Below are positions 47,681 through 59,399 of a stretch of 64,000 nucleotides of DNA, piece by piece. The DNA is taken from positions 16,942,984 to 17,006,983 of the forward strand of contig NC_092564.1 in NCBI RefSeq assembly GCF_037975245.1, in the 5' to 3' direction. Both the position numbers and the translations under genes were made by a program. The notes under the pieces were generated by a model. That model was not told where the DNA came from, made no database searches, and saw only the letters and a list, made by a program, of their open reading frames with translations. How positions within the stretch are numbered: position 1 is the stretch's first letter; each line of letters begins with the position of its first letter. The stretch is from Apostichopus japonicus (lineage: Eukaryota; Echinodermata; Holothuroidea; Aspidochirotida; Stichopodidae).

Positions 47681-49774
47681 CCTCCACATGAACAGACATC
47701 TTAGACGTAAACAACTGAAGTATTTTTGCCGTTGATGTCGCTAAGACCCGGTTGTAAACCGGGAGCCTCCTGTGCCGTAAGGAAGACCTACCTAAAGTTT
47801 GCGTGGCTATCTGCGTGGTATATCTCGTATGCATTGTTGGAGAGATACAGACCGAGCAACTGCTTACCTTATAGCTATGTGCATGCTATTTAACGAGAAG
47901 AGTTTCATTAATCACGAGAAATCATCGAGTGAATATTTTGCATGTCTTTGTGCTAGCCTGGGCAATTGAATGGCTATGTGCAGTGTAGATTGCAGACCTC
48001 ACTTAATATGTCGTAAAAAATATGGAAAGAAGAATTGCATGGCTACGTGCTGGCTATTAATGATAAACTTTGCTTGTATATGAGAACAAGAATATATATT
48101 CCCATAGAGTAGTAGTATATGTTGCTTGAAATTTTTGGTATGAGTGAACATTTGAACTTCTTAGAATATCTGGGGCAATACAGAATATATAGTCAACATT
48201 TTATGAAGCAATTATAGGGAGAAAAAAGTTAACGATGTCAGACCTGATCAATTAGCGATATATGTTCAGATGTGGCTTTAGTTGGTTACTCGAGCCAAGC
48301 CTCACCAAGGTTTCCATTACTGTGACTCAGAAATATATTATAATAACAAAGTTTGGATGATATCAACATATGTTATAACTCTTGACTGTTGTCAGAACTT
48401 CCAAAATGACCGAAGAGACTCCAAGCAAAGACTCGTTATTTATGCCGCCTTCTCGTCGACATGTGTGTGTTTGTTGCTCAGTCATACTAAGAAGAAATTT
48501 ACAAGAAATTTGACATTACGACTACCTCTTGGTTCTTTTTGCTGTTGTGGTTGATGATATTGTTAACTTTTCTTGGTGTGGTTCATTACTCAGAAAAAGC
48601 ACAAGACAGTTGGATTAGCAGTTATCATTAAAATCTAAAGGAAATGGAAAAGACCAGAGTGTGGTTTGCTTCAGTGTTGGCCACTCTGGGGGAGGGGTGG
48701 TGTAGGGGATAGCCGATTAGTGCTATGGTAATGAATTGGCCAGTTCAACCTTTAGCTTTAACCCTAGGTAAGGTGTTTCCAAAATTAACAGGAGGGCTGA
48801 TCCCCCCCCCCCCACAGTCCCAGTACCCATGAATGGTTAGACACCAGTTGTATTTAACTGCTTCCGATGCATATGCAACACGTAGGGATACCTTAAGCCA
48901 TTATCCAATAACATATTTCATAGCTACTTGTTCTATCATGCTTTTCAGTATAGTTTCTATCCTAGGACTATAAAAAAATTGGGATACGCAATCCTTGGCC
49001 GTTAAGGAGAGCCCTAGTCTTGAGGTCTTTAAAACAAGATTGCCCATGCATTGTTACTAGCACTGCTGCGCTGCGTGGGGTTTTTAACGAGTATTTAACA
49101 GAAACAGAAACAAAAGTAGCACTGTATCCTAAGGCTTTTGGAAATAATGGATTGATTTATAAGTGGGAGGAGCCTTATAATGAATGAATTCATTCATTCA
49201 TGGAACGCCACCGTTTTTTCTTTACCCGTATTGTTATGGATGCTACCAGGCAGCCTACATGCTGCTAACATAAATATATATCTTCGACTTGGAGGAAAAG
49301 TGACAAATGTTACATCTCATTAAAGCCCCTGTTGAAAGAAAGTCAATATTTTCAACCTGTCGAAATCCTATTAGCATATCCCTTGATTTTTTCGATGAAA
49401 TTTTCTTTTATGTGGCATGAACAAGTCGGTGAGTGTCAGAAGTTGAACCACCATATTGGAACATTTTATAGTGACCCTGTAACAAGCTATAACTGTTATA
49501 TTACTGATACCCAAACGATTCCATGTTCAGTTGGAGTGGAATCGCTTAATTTTCTTAGGAGAAATGTCGCAGCATGTAGGGAAATTTTCCCCCAAAATAG
49601 CGTTTAGGGGAGTTCCAATCAGTGAACTTAAACCATTTCCGACTGCTCCGTGTTCTACGCAACCGTATAAAATGTAGGCTTTTGAAAATAGAACTAATGC
49701 ATAGAATATCATGCGGAATGTAGGTGAAATAGGAAAGGTTAAATAGTAAATATGTCATAGGATGAAACGGCATA
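47681..49774. other. MTX2 3' UTR and intergenic DNA
   Basis: No canonical AATAAA follows the MTX2 stop closely; ATTAAA near 48628 is a weak candidate. A segment with 'aatgaattggccagttcaac' and 'taaccctaggtaagg' at about 48730-48775 recurs at about 53308-53352, so it belongs to a dispersed repeat. C-rich and G-rich homopolymers occur near 48685 and 48800. No other gene is recognised. Confidence 0.5.
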
Positions 49775-49830
49775 TATAATAATAATAAGAAATATTTATA
49801 TAGCGCATAATCAGCAAAGCGCTTCACAAA
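49775..49830 (-). mobile_element. LINE/SINE 3' tail remnant
   Basis: On the minus strand: 'gcgctttgctgattatgcgc' then 'tatataaatatttcttatta' and (ATT)n, the conserved tail hairpin plus microsatellite end of a LINE-type element. No upstream coding region was identified, so it is a short, 5'-truncated copy. Confidence 0.6.
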
Positions 49831-50454
49831 TGTAATACCGAAAAACAAATAGTAACAAAAACCTAAGTATTAAATATATAGAACTAATAAGGCATAAAAT
49901 GTAAAAAGCCTAAAGCAACAATATAAAAAAAAAACGTACTAAACGATTATAAAAAACCCTAAACGCATATAGTCCAGAACAAATTCAGAAGTATGTAAAT
50001 AGTAAAATAGTTATAAAAAAGAATACACAAAAGATGAAATCATAGTCAATGTATAAATATAATTAAGTATGAGAAACTATAGTACAGTATATATTACAAT
50101 AATTGTATTGTTAACAATAACAACAACAATAGTAAAAAAAAACAAAGAAGAGAGAGAGAGAACGTCCAGGAAACAAGACAATTTCAAGTGGCACGTCAGA
50201 TGACGGGAACTTTAGTCACATTTTATTTTCCTCTCATCGGTTTGAATACTATTTGGTTCTACTCTCTGTGAAAAATATAAAACAAATTCGTATATCTCCC
50301 TTGAAGTCTTAAATTTAGTAACGTCACAATAAGCATTGATGTTTACAAGAGACAGTCTGTTGGTTTAAGTTAAAGAGATATACTGATGGCACTGGTAGAC
50401 GATATAACGCTTATCTTAGATAAATAATCCACACTGCGAATTGAGATCCTATTA

Positions 50455-50863
50455 CAGGGTTGTCCCTTGAACCTACGGCTCGCGGGCCACAGTCCGGCCC
50501 GCCGCAGGGTTGCGTCAGGCCCGCCAGAGATGCTCTACGGTGTGAAATTTAGTGAGCAGATTTATTGATAACAATTTGAAGCTATATAATCAATCATTCG
50601 AACAATCTGGGTCCAAAAAAACTGCATACAGGTCAGTTTGTGTGACACTCTCTCAGCGGAGGGGAGAGGGGGGGGGGGTGTCGGCTGGACTTTATTCATC
50701 TGTTTTATCAGGAAGGAAAATAAATCAGTGCGCTCCGCGCGCAGTGCTCACATTTTGTTGCCTTGGGCTTCGCGCAAAAAATCGAGCGTAGGGTTCATGC
50801 GGCCCCCTCCTTCATCATAATCATTCCATGTGGCCCTCCTCTGCAAAAGGTTGGACAACCCTG
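50455..50863 (+). mobile_element. Non-autonomous hAT element
   Basis: Starts CAGGGTTGTCC and ends GGACAACCCTG, followed inward by 'cggcccgc' and 'gcggccccct' segments typical of hAT MITEs. Flanking 8-mers TCCTATTA (50447-50454) and CCCTATTA (50864-50871) differ at one position, consistent with an aged hAT target duplication. It is 409 bp without coding capacity. Confidence 0.85.
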
Positions 50864-50907
50864 CCCTATTACAATGGCTCGTTCCTAACTCGAGGTGTGA
50901 TTTAGCT

Positions 50908-52133
50908 CATGGGCGGCGATCCTGGGGGGGATGGGGGGGATATATCCCCCCCATGAAAATGGGTGGAGGGGATGTAATACACCATATCCCCCCCACCAAA
51001 TGCCAGGAATAAGAATATTTTCATGCCTTCATTTATGCATCATCGTGAATGTACGGCTCTTTTTAGCTTCATTTCTCGCCTATACCATAAACGCAGTGCG
51101 ATCTTTTCAAATAAACCGTCTTTATAAAGCAAGAATAGTTGACTGTAGGCTTCATTGGCCCTATAACAACAAAATGTATTATTGCGCCCACGGTATTGAT
51201 ATAGTACATATATGCACCCTCATAGTATTCATATAGGCCCTATAGTAGGCCTACACACGTACATGTTCCCTCGAACAGCTGAGAATCTCATGTTACCAGG
51301 GTAATGCTTAATTAGGGGCGTCGGAGCGGTTCGCCGGAACAATATTCACGGCGCAAAAAAAAAGGAGAAAAAAGTAGCACTAAGAAGAAAAAAAGGCAAA
51401 AAATAAAGAACCAAAATGAAAACATACTTCAAAATGTGTTTCAGAAGATTAATCGGGTACAAAACCAGACAAGGGAGAATGCACAGAAGAAAAGCTCGGG
51501 AAGTGCCATTTCCTGCAATCTGGGAGGCATTTTTTCAAAATTTTCTCCATTACGCTACGCGCCAACCAATGGTGGCGCGTAGCGTAGTTTGACCTTCCAA
51601 ACGTCCTCCACCCCCCCCCCCCCGATAATTATGGTAGATGGCCACACTCTGATCTTCCGTACCAATCCCAAATAGCTTCCGACGCCCCTGTTAATACACG
51701 TATGTTTCACCTGGATGCCCTAGCAATCGGTACCTAGGAATGTAACTATGTGTAATTGTGTATTGCATGTGTATAGGCCTATAATAGCCTGCATGAGGCC
51801 ATTTTCTTCATTGAATAATATAAAGAGCTCTCGAACATTCTAACGTAGCGCCTGAAACAAGATTGACAGGGGCAATTTTCCCAAAATAACACCCGAAATT
51901 AAAAAAAAAGTATTTTGGATCCTGATTATGAGATATTTCGGACATGAAATCCCTATTTTAAAGTTGGGTATATGCCGCTTGGAAACCTCGGCAAGTGCCG
52001 TTTCCGGCCATCTAGAGGGTTTGTAAATCCCAAAATTTTCTTGTACGCTTCGCGCCAACTCATGGTGGCGCTACGCTTAGATAGTCAACAAGGTCATATC
52101 CCCCCCACTCGGAAGTACGGATCGCCGCCCATG
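50908..52133 (+). mobile_element. hAT-like element carrying a nested insertion
   Basis: Termini CATGGGCGGCGATCC and GGATCGCCGCCCATG are perfect 15-bp inverted repeats. Exact 8-bp duplications ATTTAGCT flank it at 50900-50907 and 52134-52141, indicating a hAT-type insertion. The 1226 bp include another complete element at about 51313-51690. Near its right end is 'tgtacgcttcgcgccaactc' followed by 'atggtggcgctacgcttaga', a block also found in the MITE at 23246-23620. No transposase frame is seen. Confidence 0.9.
51313..51690 (+). mobile_element. Nested MITE with long internal hairpin
   Basis: The termini read AGGGGCGTCGGAGC and GCTTCCGACGCCCCT. They are flanked by TTAAT on both sides (or TTAA, depending on where the ends are set), so the superfamily is ambiguous between a degraded hAT and a piggyBac-like TTAA insertion. 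Inside, 51551-51586 is a perfect 14-bp stem (TACGCTACGCGCCA with TGGCGCGTAGCGTA) around an 8-nt loop. It lies within the 50908-52133 element and is therefore younger than it. Confidence 0.75.
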
Positions 52134-52399
52134 ATTTAGCTGAATGTTACCGAGTTCGGCTGGATATTACCCTCCCTTACTCCACGACAGTGGGTCACAT
52201 TAGTTCATTTGTGATGTCACAACAGTCTGCGATGTCATCACGGTATGGATGTTCTTCGAAAGTTTTCCTATTGTTTATCGCTTTATTGATTTATCCTTGG
52301 AAAATGTAACTTCATTTGTGGAGCGTATCATTACCTACCAATTGTTCTATTGTTAAAGTTGATTTTCTATTTTAAATGCATTACATCATTCCCTTTGCT

Positions 52400-52785
52400 G
52401 TTGCAAGATGCATTATCAAAATATCAACAAATATAAAACAAGAAATTTAAAAAAAATTATCTTTTAGCACACAAAATACTATGATGACGAGGTTTTTACC
52501 TATACATGTGCAGACAATTTCGATCCTTTTTTTTCCCTTTCAAAACAGTCCACTTGAACCAGCAGAATATCCCTTTAATATATTCATCTGATTTGTTGCC
52601 AGATGCATTATCAAAATACCACCAAATTTGAAAAAAAAAATAAAAAATCTTATCTTTAAGCACACAAAATACTATGATGACGAGGTTTTTACCTAAAAAT
52701 GCAGAAAATTTCGATCATTTTTTTTTCCATTTCAAAACAGTCAACTTCCACCAGCAGAATCCCCCTTTAATATATTTATCTGATT
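52400..52785 (+). repeat. 195-bp tandem duplication
   Basis: Two units starting at 52400 and 52595 share 'agatgcattatcaaaata', 'cacacaaaatactatgatga' and 'cgaggtttttacct', ending with 'ccagcagaat'. Shorter relatives occur near 1950 and 30430, so the unit derives from a dispersed repeat that duplicated locally. Confidence 0.8.
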
Positions 52786-54300
52786 TATCTTCTGTTTTGA
52801 TCTTTTTGATGATTATGACTGCTCATGTGGGCCCCATCGATCTTCTAAGGGACCCTCGAGCAGTCATCATAACAACGTCCATACCGTGTAACGTGCACGC
52901 TCTTATGTTATCTGAGTTCAATTCTACTCTCGGAATGAAGAGTCACATTAAGTTAGGTTTATCTCGTCGTCTGCGATTTACAATTCACTCTTAGAGCGAT
53001 TGTCTGTAGATTATGTAAAAGAAAATTAATAATAATACTAACACATGTAGTATTATTGCAAAGTACCGTACCTTCATTTCGTGGAGGACTCGAACATTTA
53101 TTGTACGCTTAATAAGTTTGACCGTTCTATACATGTACAATCAGCCATGTGTAAATACTGATTAGTGTTGAGAAGGGAAACAAAGTTGGCTGGAGGTATA
53201 TAAAACGCTCGCGAACGAGTAGGGGCCGGGCGGAACAAGCGGAAGGAGGGGAAAGTATTATTGGACCGAGGAGGGGAGAATGGCTATGTAAGTGCTATAG
53301 TAAATATTAATGAATTGGCCAGTTCAACTGTTACCCTTAACCCTAGGTAAGGAAAGGTGCTATGCACCGAAGCCTATAATTGACCAACTAAAATGCATAT
53401 TTTCAAATGAGGAGGGAGGAGGGCGTAAATGGTAGATATCAAGGGTATATAAAATTAGATATCAAGGGTAAAGAATTACTTAGTCGGTATTTTTTCCAGT
53501 ATTATGCAGTTTGTAATTATTACAGAAGACACATTAATTCTATGAACTGATGTACAGTGTTCGAAATGAGAAAAAGTTACTTAAAATGTTTTTTTTTTAA
53601 CATAGCTGTGATAATAAAACACTGTATTTGTAATGGAAATTTGAAGTACACAGCACTGTAGGGGAGGACATGCACAGTAATATAAAATAAGGGACACATA
53701 GGCTACAGCAAGTATCCGGAATTCATACAGTGCATATTCTTTTAGTATGACTCAATTTTACATATGGTTTACAGCGTTTTAGCTCCGGTTTACTTTCACA
53801 ACATCTAAATATAAAAATGATTCTTTTTCTGAATCCTGGAATATCCTCGTTAGTTATTACAAGTTATGTCCACGGAGGCCGTCTGGAGATACTGCGTTTT
53901 GGATATTGTGACCTCTTTCTATAACTGATTTGAATATTGATCCCTCCAAAAGTACAAAACTGGTTTTTGTAACTTAAATGATTAAAAAGGATGTTCCTGT
54001 GGGTGAAGACCACTTGGCTGACAAAAATTGTAATATCAATTGTCTGCATCTTTAGGCAAAAACCACATTCTGACAGCATTTTGTATACGATGTGTGGAAA
54101 CGAATTTTCAAAAGTTTGGTGCAAAAAAAAAGAAGAAATCCCGTCCCAAGTCCAACCCCTCAAAAGAAATAGAAAACTTCGAGGAGGCATCCTACACGCC
54201 GTCCTTATAATCGACACTGGCAGGCACACCATCTACTCATTTCATTAGCCATGCGATCATCAGACAACTCAAGAGTCCACCGGACCGTGACACAGAGCAC
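52786..54300. other. Intergenic, no gene recognised
   Basis: The second copy of the 'ggccagttcaac' dispersed segment lies at about 53308-53352. Open frames at 53864-54232 (minus) and 53991-54248 (plus) overlap each other and match no family I can name, and neither has splice signals in phase with a partner. A G-rich purine stretch occurs near 53215-53285. Confidence 0.45.
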
Positions 54301-54302
54301 TC

Positions 54303-54304
<2 letters not shown>

Positions 54305-54382
<78 letters not shown>

Positions 54383-54452
54383 GTATATGTATATCTATAT
54401 ATATATATATATATATACATACATACATACATACAAACATACATACATACAT
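54305..54452. repeat. (TA)n and (TACA)n microsatellite
   Basis: About 60 bp of uninterrupted TA dinucleotide is followed by TATG/TATC variants and a (CATA)n run. The open frames of repeated Ile-Tyr across it on both strands are artefacts. Confidence 0.97.
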
Positions 54453-54459
54453 ATGCATA

Positions 54460-57400
54460 AATATATGTAACGGTACATCTTTTATATAGGTATACCGTAT
54501 CCTTCTTGTGTATACACATTCTTCAGTTGGTCATGTCTATTTCTTCAAAATGCATCAACATGCAAAATGCAGATATAAAGATACAATTCGCGGAAGAGAG
54601 GCGGTATATTAACAAACCATTACAAAACGAACGGAATGATCTTAGTCCTGCAGCAGAAATAAAGAAAGAAAAAGAGGGTCCAGAGGGATTTTCTTTGATG
54701 TTATTAAAGTTTCACTTTAACAGTAAAACCTGTAATACCTCCTGACTTGGCAACCAATCCTCACTGACCGCCCGCCCCCTTAGCTTTAAAGACGATGTGT
54801 GTTTACGTAAAGGGGCCTTGTATTCTATTCAAAAAGCAAATTGCAGAGAGCGTAAAACAATAAGAAAGGAAAGTGAGTTAGACTTGTAATATATGACTTT
54901 AAAATCGAAGTTGTGACAACAAATGGCGACCGGTAACAACAGTTTTGTTTTTTCCCTCTTTTCTTATCTTTTGTATCGTTGGCAAGTTATTATTTTGAGG
55001 AGGCCTATGGTGACGTCACATAAATGTCACATCATGTCAAATGGATGTGATGGGATCGTTCTCACTTTCAGTTTATAATGGAAGGTTATGTCGTAACTTA
55101 AGCTTAGTTCAGGTTTAGTTGGTTCGTTGTATATAGATGCATAGTACAGTGAACATCACAATGTCCGTAGCAAGCAGCGGTTATATCTTCCGGGTTGGGG
55201 GGGGGGGGGGTAGGGGATGGGAGAGGCGGTTAAACTTAAAGGGGTTGTGGATGATCTGATTTGAAGGAGCTAACCGCAAAGTTGCCTCGCAACGTTCTGA
55301 AAAATGACTCATATGTACATTCCGTGTCACAAATCCCAGTATGTGAGTGTTTTCAACAAAAAGACTCTTCAACTATCAATTAATTTTCGTAAACAGGGTA
55401 TTTTTCTTTTCAAATAACAAAAGGGTACTTTCTAGTTACACGAAAATTTTTATTACCGAAACATGGAGACATTTCTAATTTTGGAAAACAAGGTTAGTTT
55501 TCAGATTTTTCACAAAGCTGGGCAGAGGAAGGAGCACGTTTTCCACATGTATCCCGGACTCCGGGCCCTCAGTAGTGACGTAGGCTAAGCAGAAAAGTCT
55601 GATAAATAGGGTAGGGACGGGGTCGTTGAAGTTTAATGACAGTAAATAAATTAATGTTAAAGATTGGTTAATCAGGCATGCAGCCCTCTACCCTACCCCC
55701 CCCCCACCCTCGAAGGGCAGTCTGCAGATTATTTGAAAGTGCTATGTTACCATCCATATTCGTCATAGAGTATCCTTCTCTTGGAGAATGAGTGAAGTGG
55801 AGAGGAGAGGAGAGGAGCCCTCAAATTTAATCTTAAAGACAAGAGAGTATGACGATAACATTTACTATAAATATCACACGTTCGAGACGAAATATATGTT
55901 GTACTCTGCAATATACATTTTATTTGATCTTTCTATACCAAACAAACCCCAATACACGTTAAAAACTTTGGCATTTAACCTTCCTTTCTTTTTGTCTTGT
56001 CTGAAAGCGTGTAATAAATTTAGTTTGGCTAACATGAGGCCAACATTTTACCACTGTCACGTCCGGATTTTAAAAAGTCATCACTTGTTACGTGCTGATT
56101 AATACGATAAATAACTAAATGTTTTACTGAGTGAGAAGCATGGCACATAAAATGAATCCCCGGATACAGAATGGTAATTATCTGTTACATATAGTTCTGT
56201 TTCGACATGTTATTTAGATCACGTCATAGTACGAGGACAAAGGTTAATCTTCAAGGCGAATTGAAGTCAAGATAAAAAACAAAACAAAATGCACTTTAGA
56301 TATAGGCATTGTTACGTCATTCATAAAACTCGTACTCGTACAGGACCAACAATGGTTCTGCTGTCTCTGTTGATCTCCGTGATCATGTAGTATGACGTCA
56401 TAACATTTCTTATGAATATTCATGCTTGCCTCATTAACTCAGGTAACATTTTCCTTAAATCTTCGAAGTTAAAACTGCGACAACAGTAAGTGTTTATTCT
56501 TAAACATCCAAACAGAAAACTGTTTATTTGTGTGTTTGTTTTATACTCCGATAACAAAGATGACAAGAAGACGAAATAAAAGTGATGAACGAAATTATTA
56601 TGATGACGTATTTGTACACACGAGATGATAACAAGGTCAAATAATAAAAATACTGTTAATCTGTGTGTTATATAATTTTTTCATATTGTTATTATCTTTA
56701 GAATAATACAATTGTTTTGCGACCATAATGACGTCATATATAAACGACGCTGTGCGATATTAATTAAGCCGTCTGTTTCTTGAAACAAATGAACTAAACA
56801 TGTGCCAATTAACGCTTAAACCTGCAAACACCTGCATAAACATTTTAACCATTGATATTTTAGTTTTCATATGTAATAAAATATGAATCAATTTTAATAA
56901 TGTTTGATATGGCGTGTTTAAACTTGTATAAATGATATTCGATTTTTGGTTAATTTTGGTGTAGTTTTTTTTTCTCACTTTTAATATGCCCCTTGGTTTG
57001 ATTCGTTTTGTTGTTCTAAAATGAATCTTTGTATTCCATGTTATTAATTGATTGACGTAGATTTTAATTGCTAGATTTTAATTGGTAGAGATATCGACCA
57101 CAGAAAATAAATAAAGATAAAACAACAACAACAACAACAACAAATATTGAACAAATGTAACCAATAGTATACGTTCATTTTTATCCATAACAAAAGTACC
57201 GCAATAAGCACACCTTGTTGACGCCCTCTGTTTTGAGGTATTCTCTGAAATAGGACGACTTTAAACGGAACGAGGAACAACAAAAATTCTAGATTAAGAA
57301 CGAAATATTTTTCTCCTCCTTCTACGTCCTTGCCATATTCCTCGTCTTTCAATCTTCTTTCGTGGTTTACTTATGCCTCAAGGAGTCCGATCTGTAGCAA

Positions 57401-58020
57401 AATATAAAATATTATGATAAGAAAAAATGAAAACCAAATAAAAATAGAAAATAATCATTTAAAATTATAATTAGAAATGAATATCTTATCAGGGAACGAT
57501 ATGACATACTTGACAAATGATTGCATAAGTTACGGTATTATATAACCTTTTTACTTATTTTTAATATTTTTTTAAAATACTTTTCTATATATTTACATTA
57601 ACATCAGTAACGGCTATACCAAATATTCAGAAACAGTAAAAGTACAGGTCACTTGGATATTCAAATGTAATGTCAGGAAGCATCTTTATCACCAACTTTA
57701 AAAAAAAACACAGTATAACGGAAAAAATATTGAAGTTAACCCTCCTGAATGCTTGAGAATAATTAAAAAAAAAAAACTCCAATAAAGCAGTATTCTGAAA
57801 ACCTTTGCTAGAATTTGTGCGTATACTTGTGACTTTTCAACCAGCATTTTGAATTTGGTTAACAGTTTCTGGAAATTTGGCTAAATCTATCTCCCCATCT
57901 TCCCCCCCCCCCTTCCCTATTTAAATGAAGATTCCAAAGTTAACCCCCGAAGATATTGGACATTCCTTAACTTTCTACTTGGTTTAGACATTTGGTTTAG
58001 ACATTTTAAGTGGAAAACAA
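54460..58020. other. Intergenic, no gene recognised
   Basis: It contains a G run near 55197-55211, CRE-like TGACGTCA at about 56393, and generally AT-rich DNA. Two short segments with splice-like borders on the minus strand (near 57387-57367 and 57262-57232) are compatible in phase with the exon at 59105-59258 but are too short to establish. No known family is recognised. Confidence 0.4.
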
Positions 58021-58026
58021 AATAAG

Positions 58027-58125
58027 TGTTTTCTATTGTCATTCTTCTCTCTATTGTCATTCTTCTCTCTATTGTCATTCTTCTCTCTATTGTCATTCTT
58101 CTCTCTATTGTCATTCTTCTCTCTC
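58027..58125. repeat. 18-bp tandem repeat, five units
   Basis: 'ctattgtcattcttctct' is repeated five times without visible divergence. The six-residue periodic frames on both strands are a by-product of the 18-bp period. Confidence 0.95.
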
Positions 58126-59104
58126 ACCGGTTTTTATTTGTTTACTCTTTTTCGTGTTTTTTTTCTTGCCATTCAGACGAACTCTTCATTTAGCGGCAGT
58201 ATTTCCGGACTTCAAGTTAAAGTCACAAACAGGAAAGACCATGGAAACACAAACCAAAGATAGTGATAACATTTGCCAACTGATTCTAATGTTCAATTGG
58301 TCACGTGATTTTGACACTAGGTTATATGCCGAGCGCAGTATCGGCATTTGAAATGAAACATACACTAAACGTGTGAGCATGTGAGTCTTATATCCACCTT
58401 ATTATCCATATTCCCTCATTAGGACCTATCCATAGGGAATATTCCTCATTGTGTGTTAGGATATATGCGCAGAAAGTGTGGTCATTAGTGTTCATTGAAA
58501 TGTACTTTCTAAAGGAGACATCTTTGACAATTAAGCCTAAAAATTGCGATAATAAGGATTTGTACTGATCATCGAAATTTTTCGAAGAGCATGTTACGTA
58601 TAAACTTGATTACTAAGAAGACACTGCGCGAATATAATACATAACATGTAGACTGTAGTAAATAAGTGTTAAGTACACACCACGGTACATTCGAAAGACA
58701 TTTGTGGGGTTTCTGAAATTTCAGAAATTCATGCAACGATTTCTGTTCCTAAGAGATTTGATTGATAGAACTATATAGCAATAACATACAAACAAATATC
58801 TTTAATATGTTTGTTGAATTTTAATTTTTACATCCGTTCTGTTGGTATTATCATATCGTGTTCTTCAGCCAGTCGGGACAATTTCCTAATGCTAATTCCT
58901 CTCTACTCCAATATCATGCTTCAAAGCACTGGTGTTGACAGTATAAACAGTTCCTAACCTTGATCTGATAGAAACATGATATTCATACTGCTCGTACTGA
59001 CAATATGAGTGCTCGGAAGCCGTACATTGACACTACAGTACATATTTTTTTTGTGTCCCAACTGGGTGTGTACATGTGTGACGTAACATTGAATATTCAT
59101 TTAC

Positions 59105-59258
59105 CTTGAAGAGTATTGTGAACATTGATAAATTCCACCGTCATTGATCTTGACGCATATGATGTCACTGTTACCAAAGATAGGCAGTTCTAATTCTGAT
59201 GGCATATGCTGGGGGGAGTCATATCCGGGACTTTCAGAGGTATCTATTCCGAGTACGT
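59105..59258 (-). CDS. Orphan candidate exon, Tyr/Ser-rich segment
   Basis: A 154-bp open segment is bounded on the minus strand by a pyrimidine-rich acceptor ending ATATATAG and a donor AAG/GTAAAT. In the open frame (phase 1 in, phase 2 out) it reads DVLGIDTSESPGYDSPQHM, then SELELPIFGNSDIICVKIND and GGIYQCSQYSS. The mix of acidic, Ser and Tyr residues resembles the cytoplasmic part of a signalling protein, but no family is recognised and partner exons are unproven. Confidence 0.4.
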
Positions 59259-59399
59259 CTATATATGAAGAAAATAAAGAAGAAGAAAAAATTATACACT
59301 GTGATGATGTCATCTGTATAGTCAATAATTGGTATCATAGCACATATAGACTTATGATAGGTACGCGCGCGTTGTCACTCAATTGCCATTTCACATGAC

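Noticed and set aside
53864-54248. Overlapping frames on both strands suggestive of a transposon protein
   Set aside because: No catalytic motif or family signature could be identified in either frame.
54237-54519. Ile-Tyr repeat frames on both strands
   Set aside because: Translation of a (TA)n/(TACA)n microsatellite.
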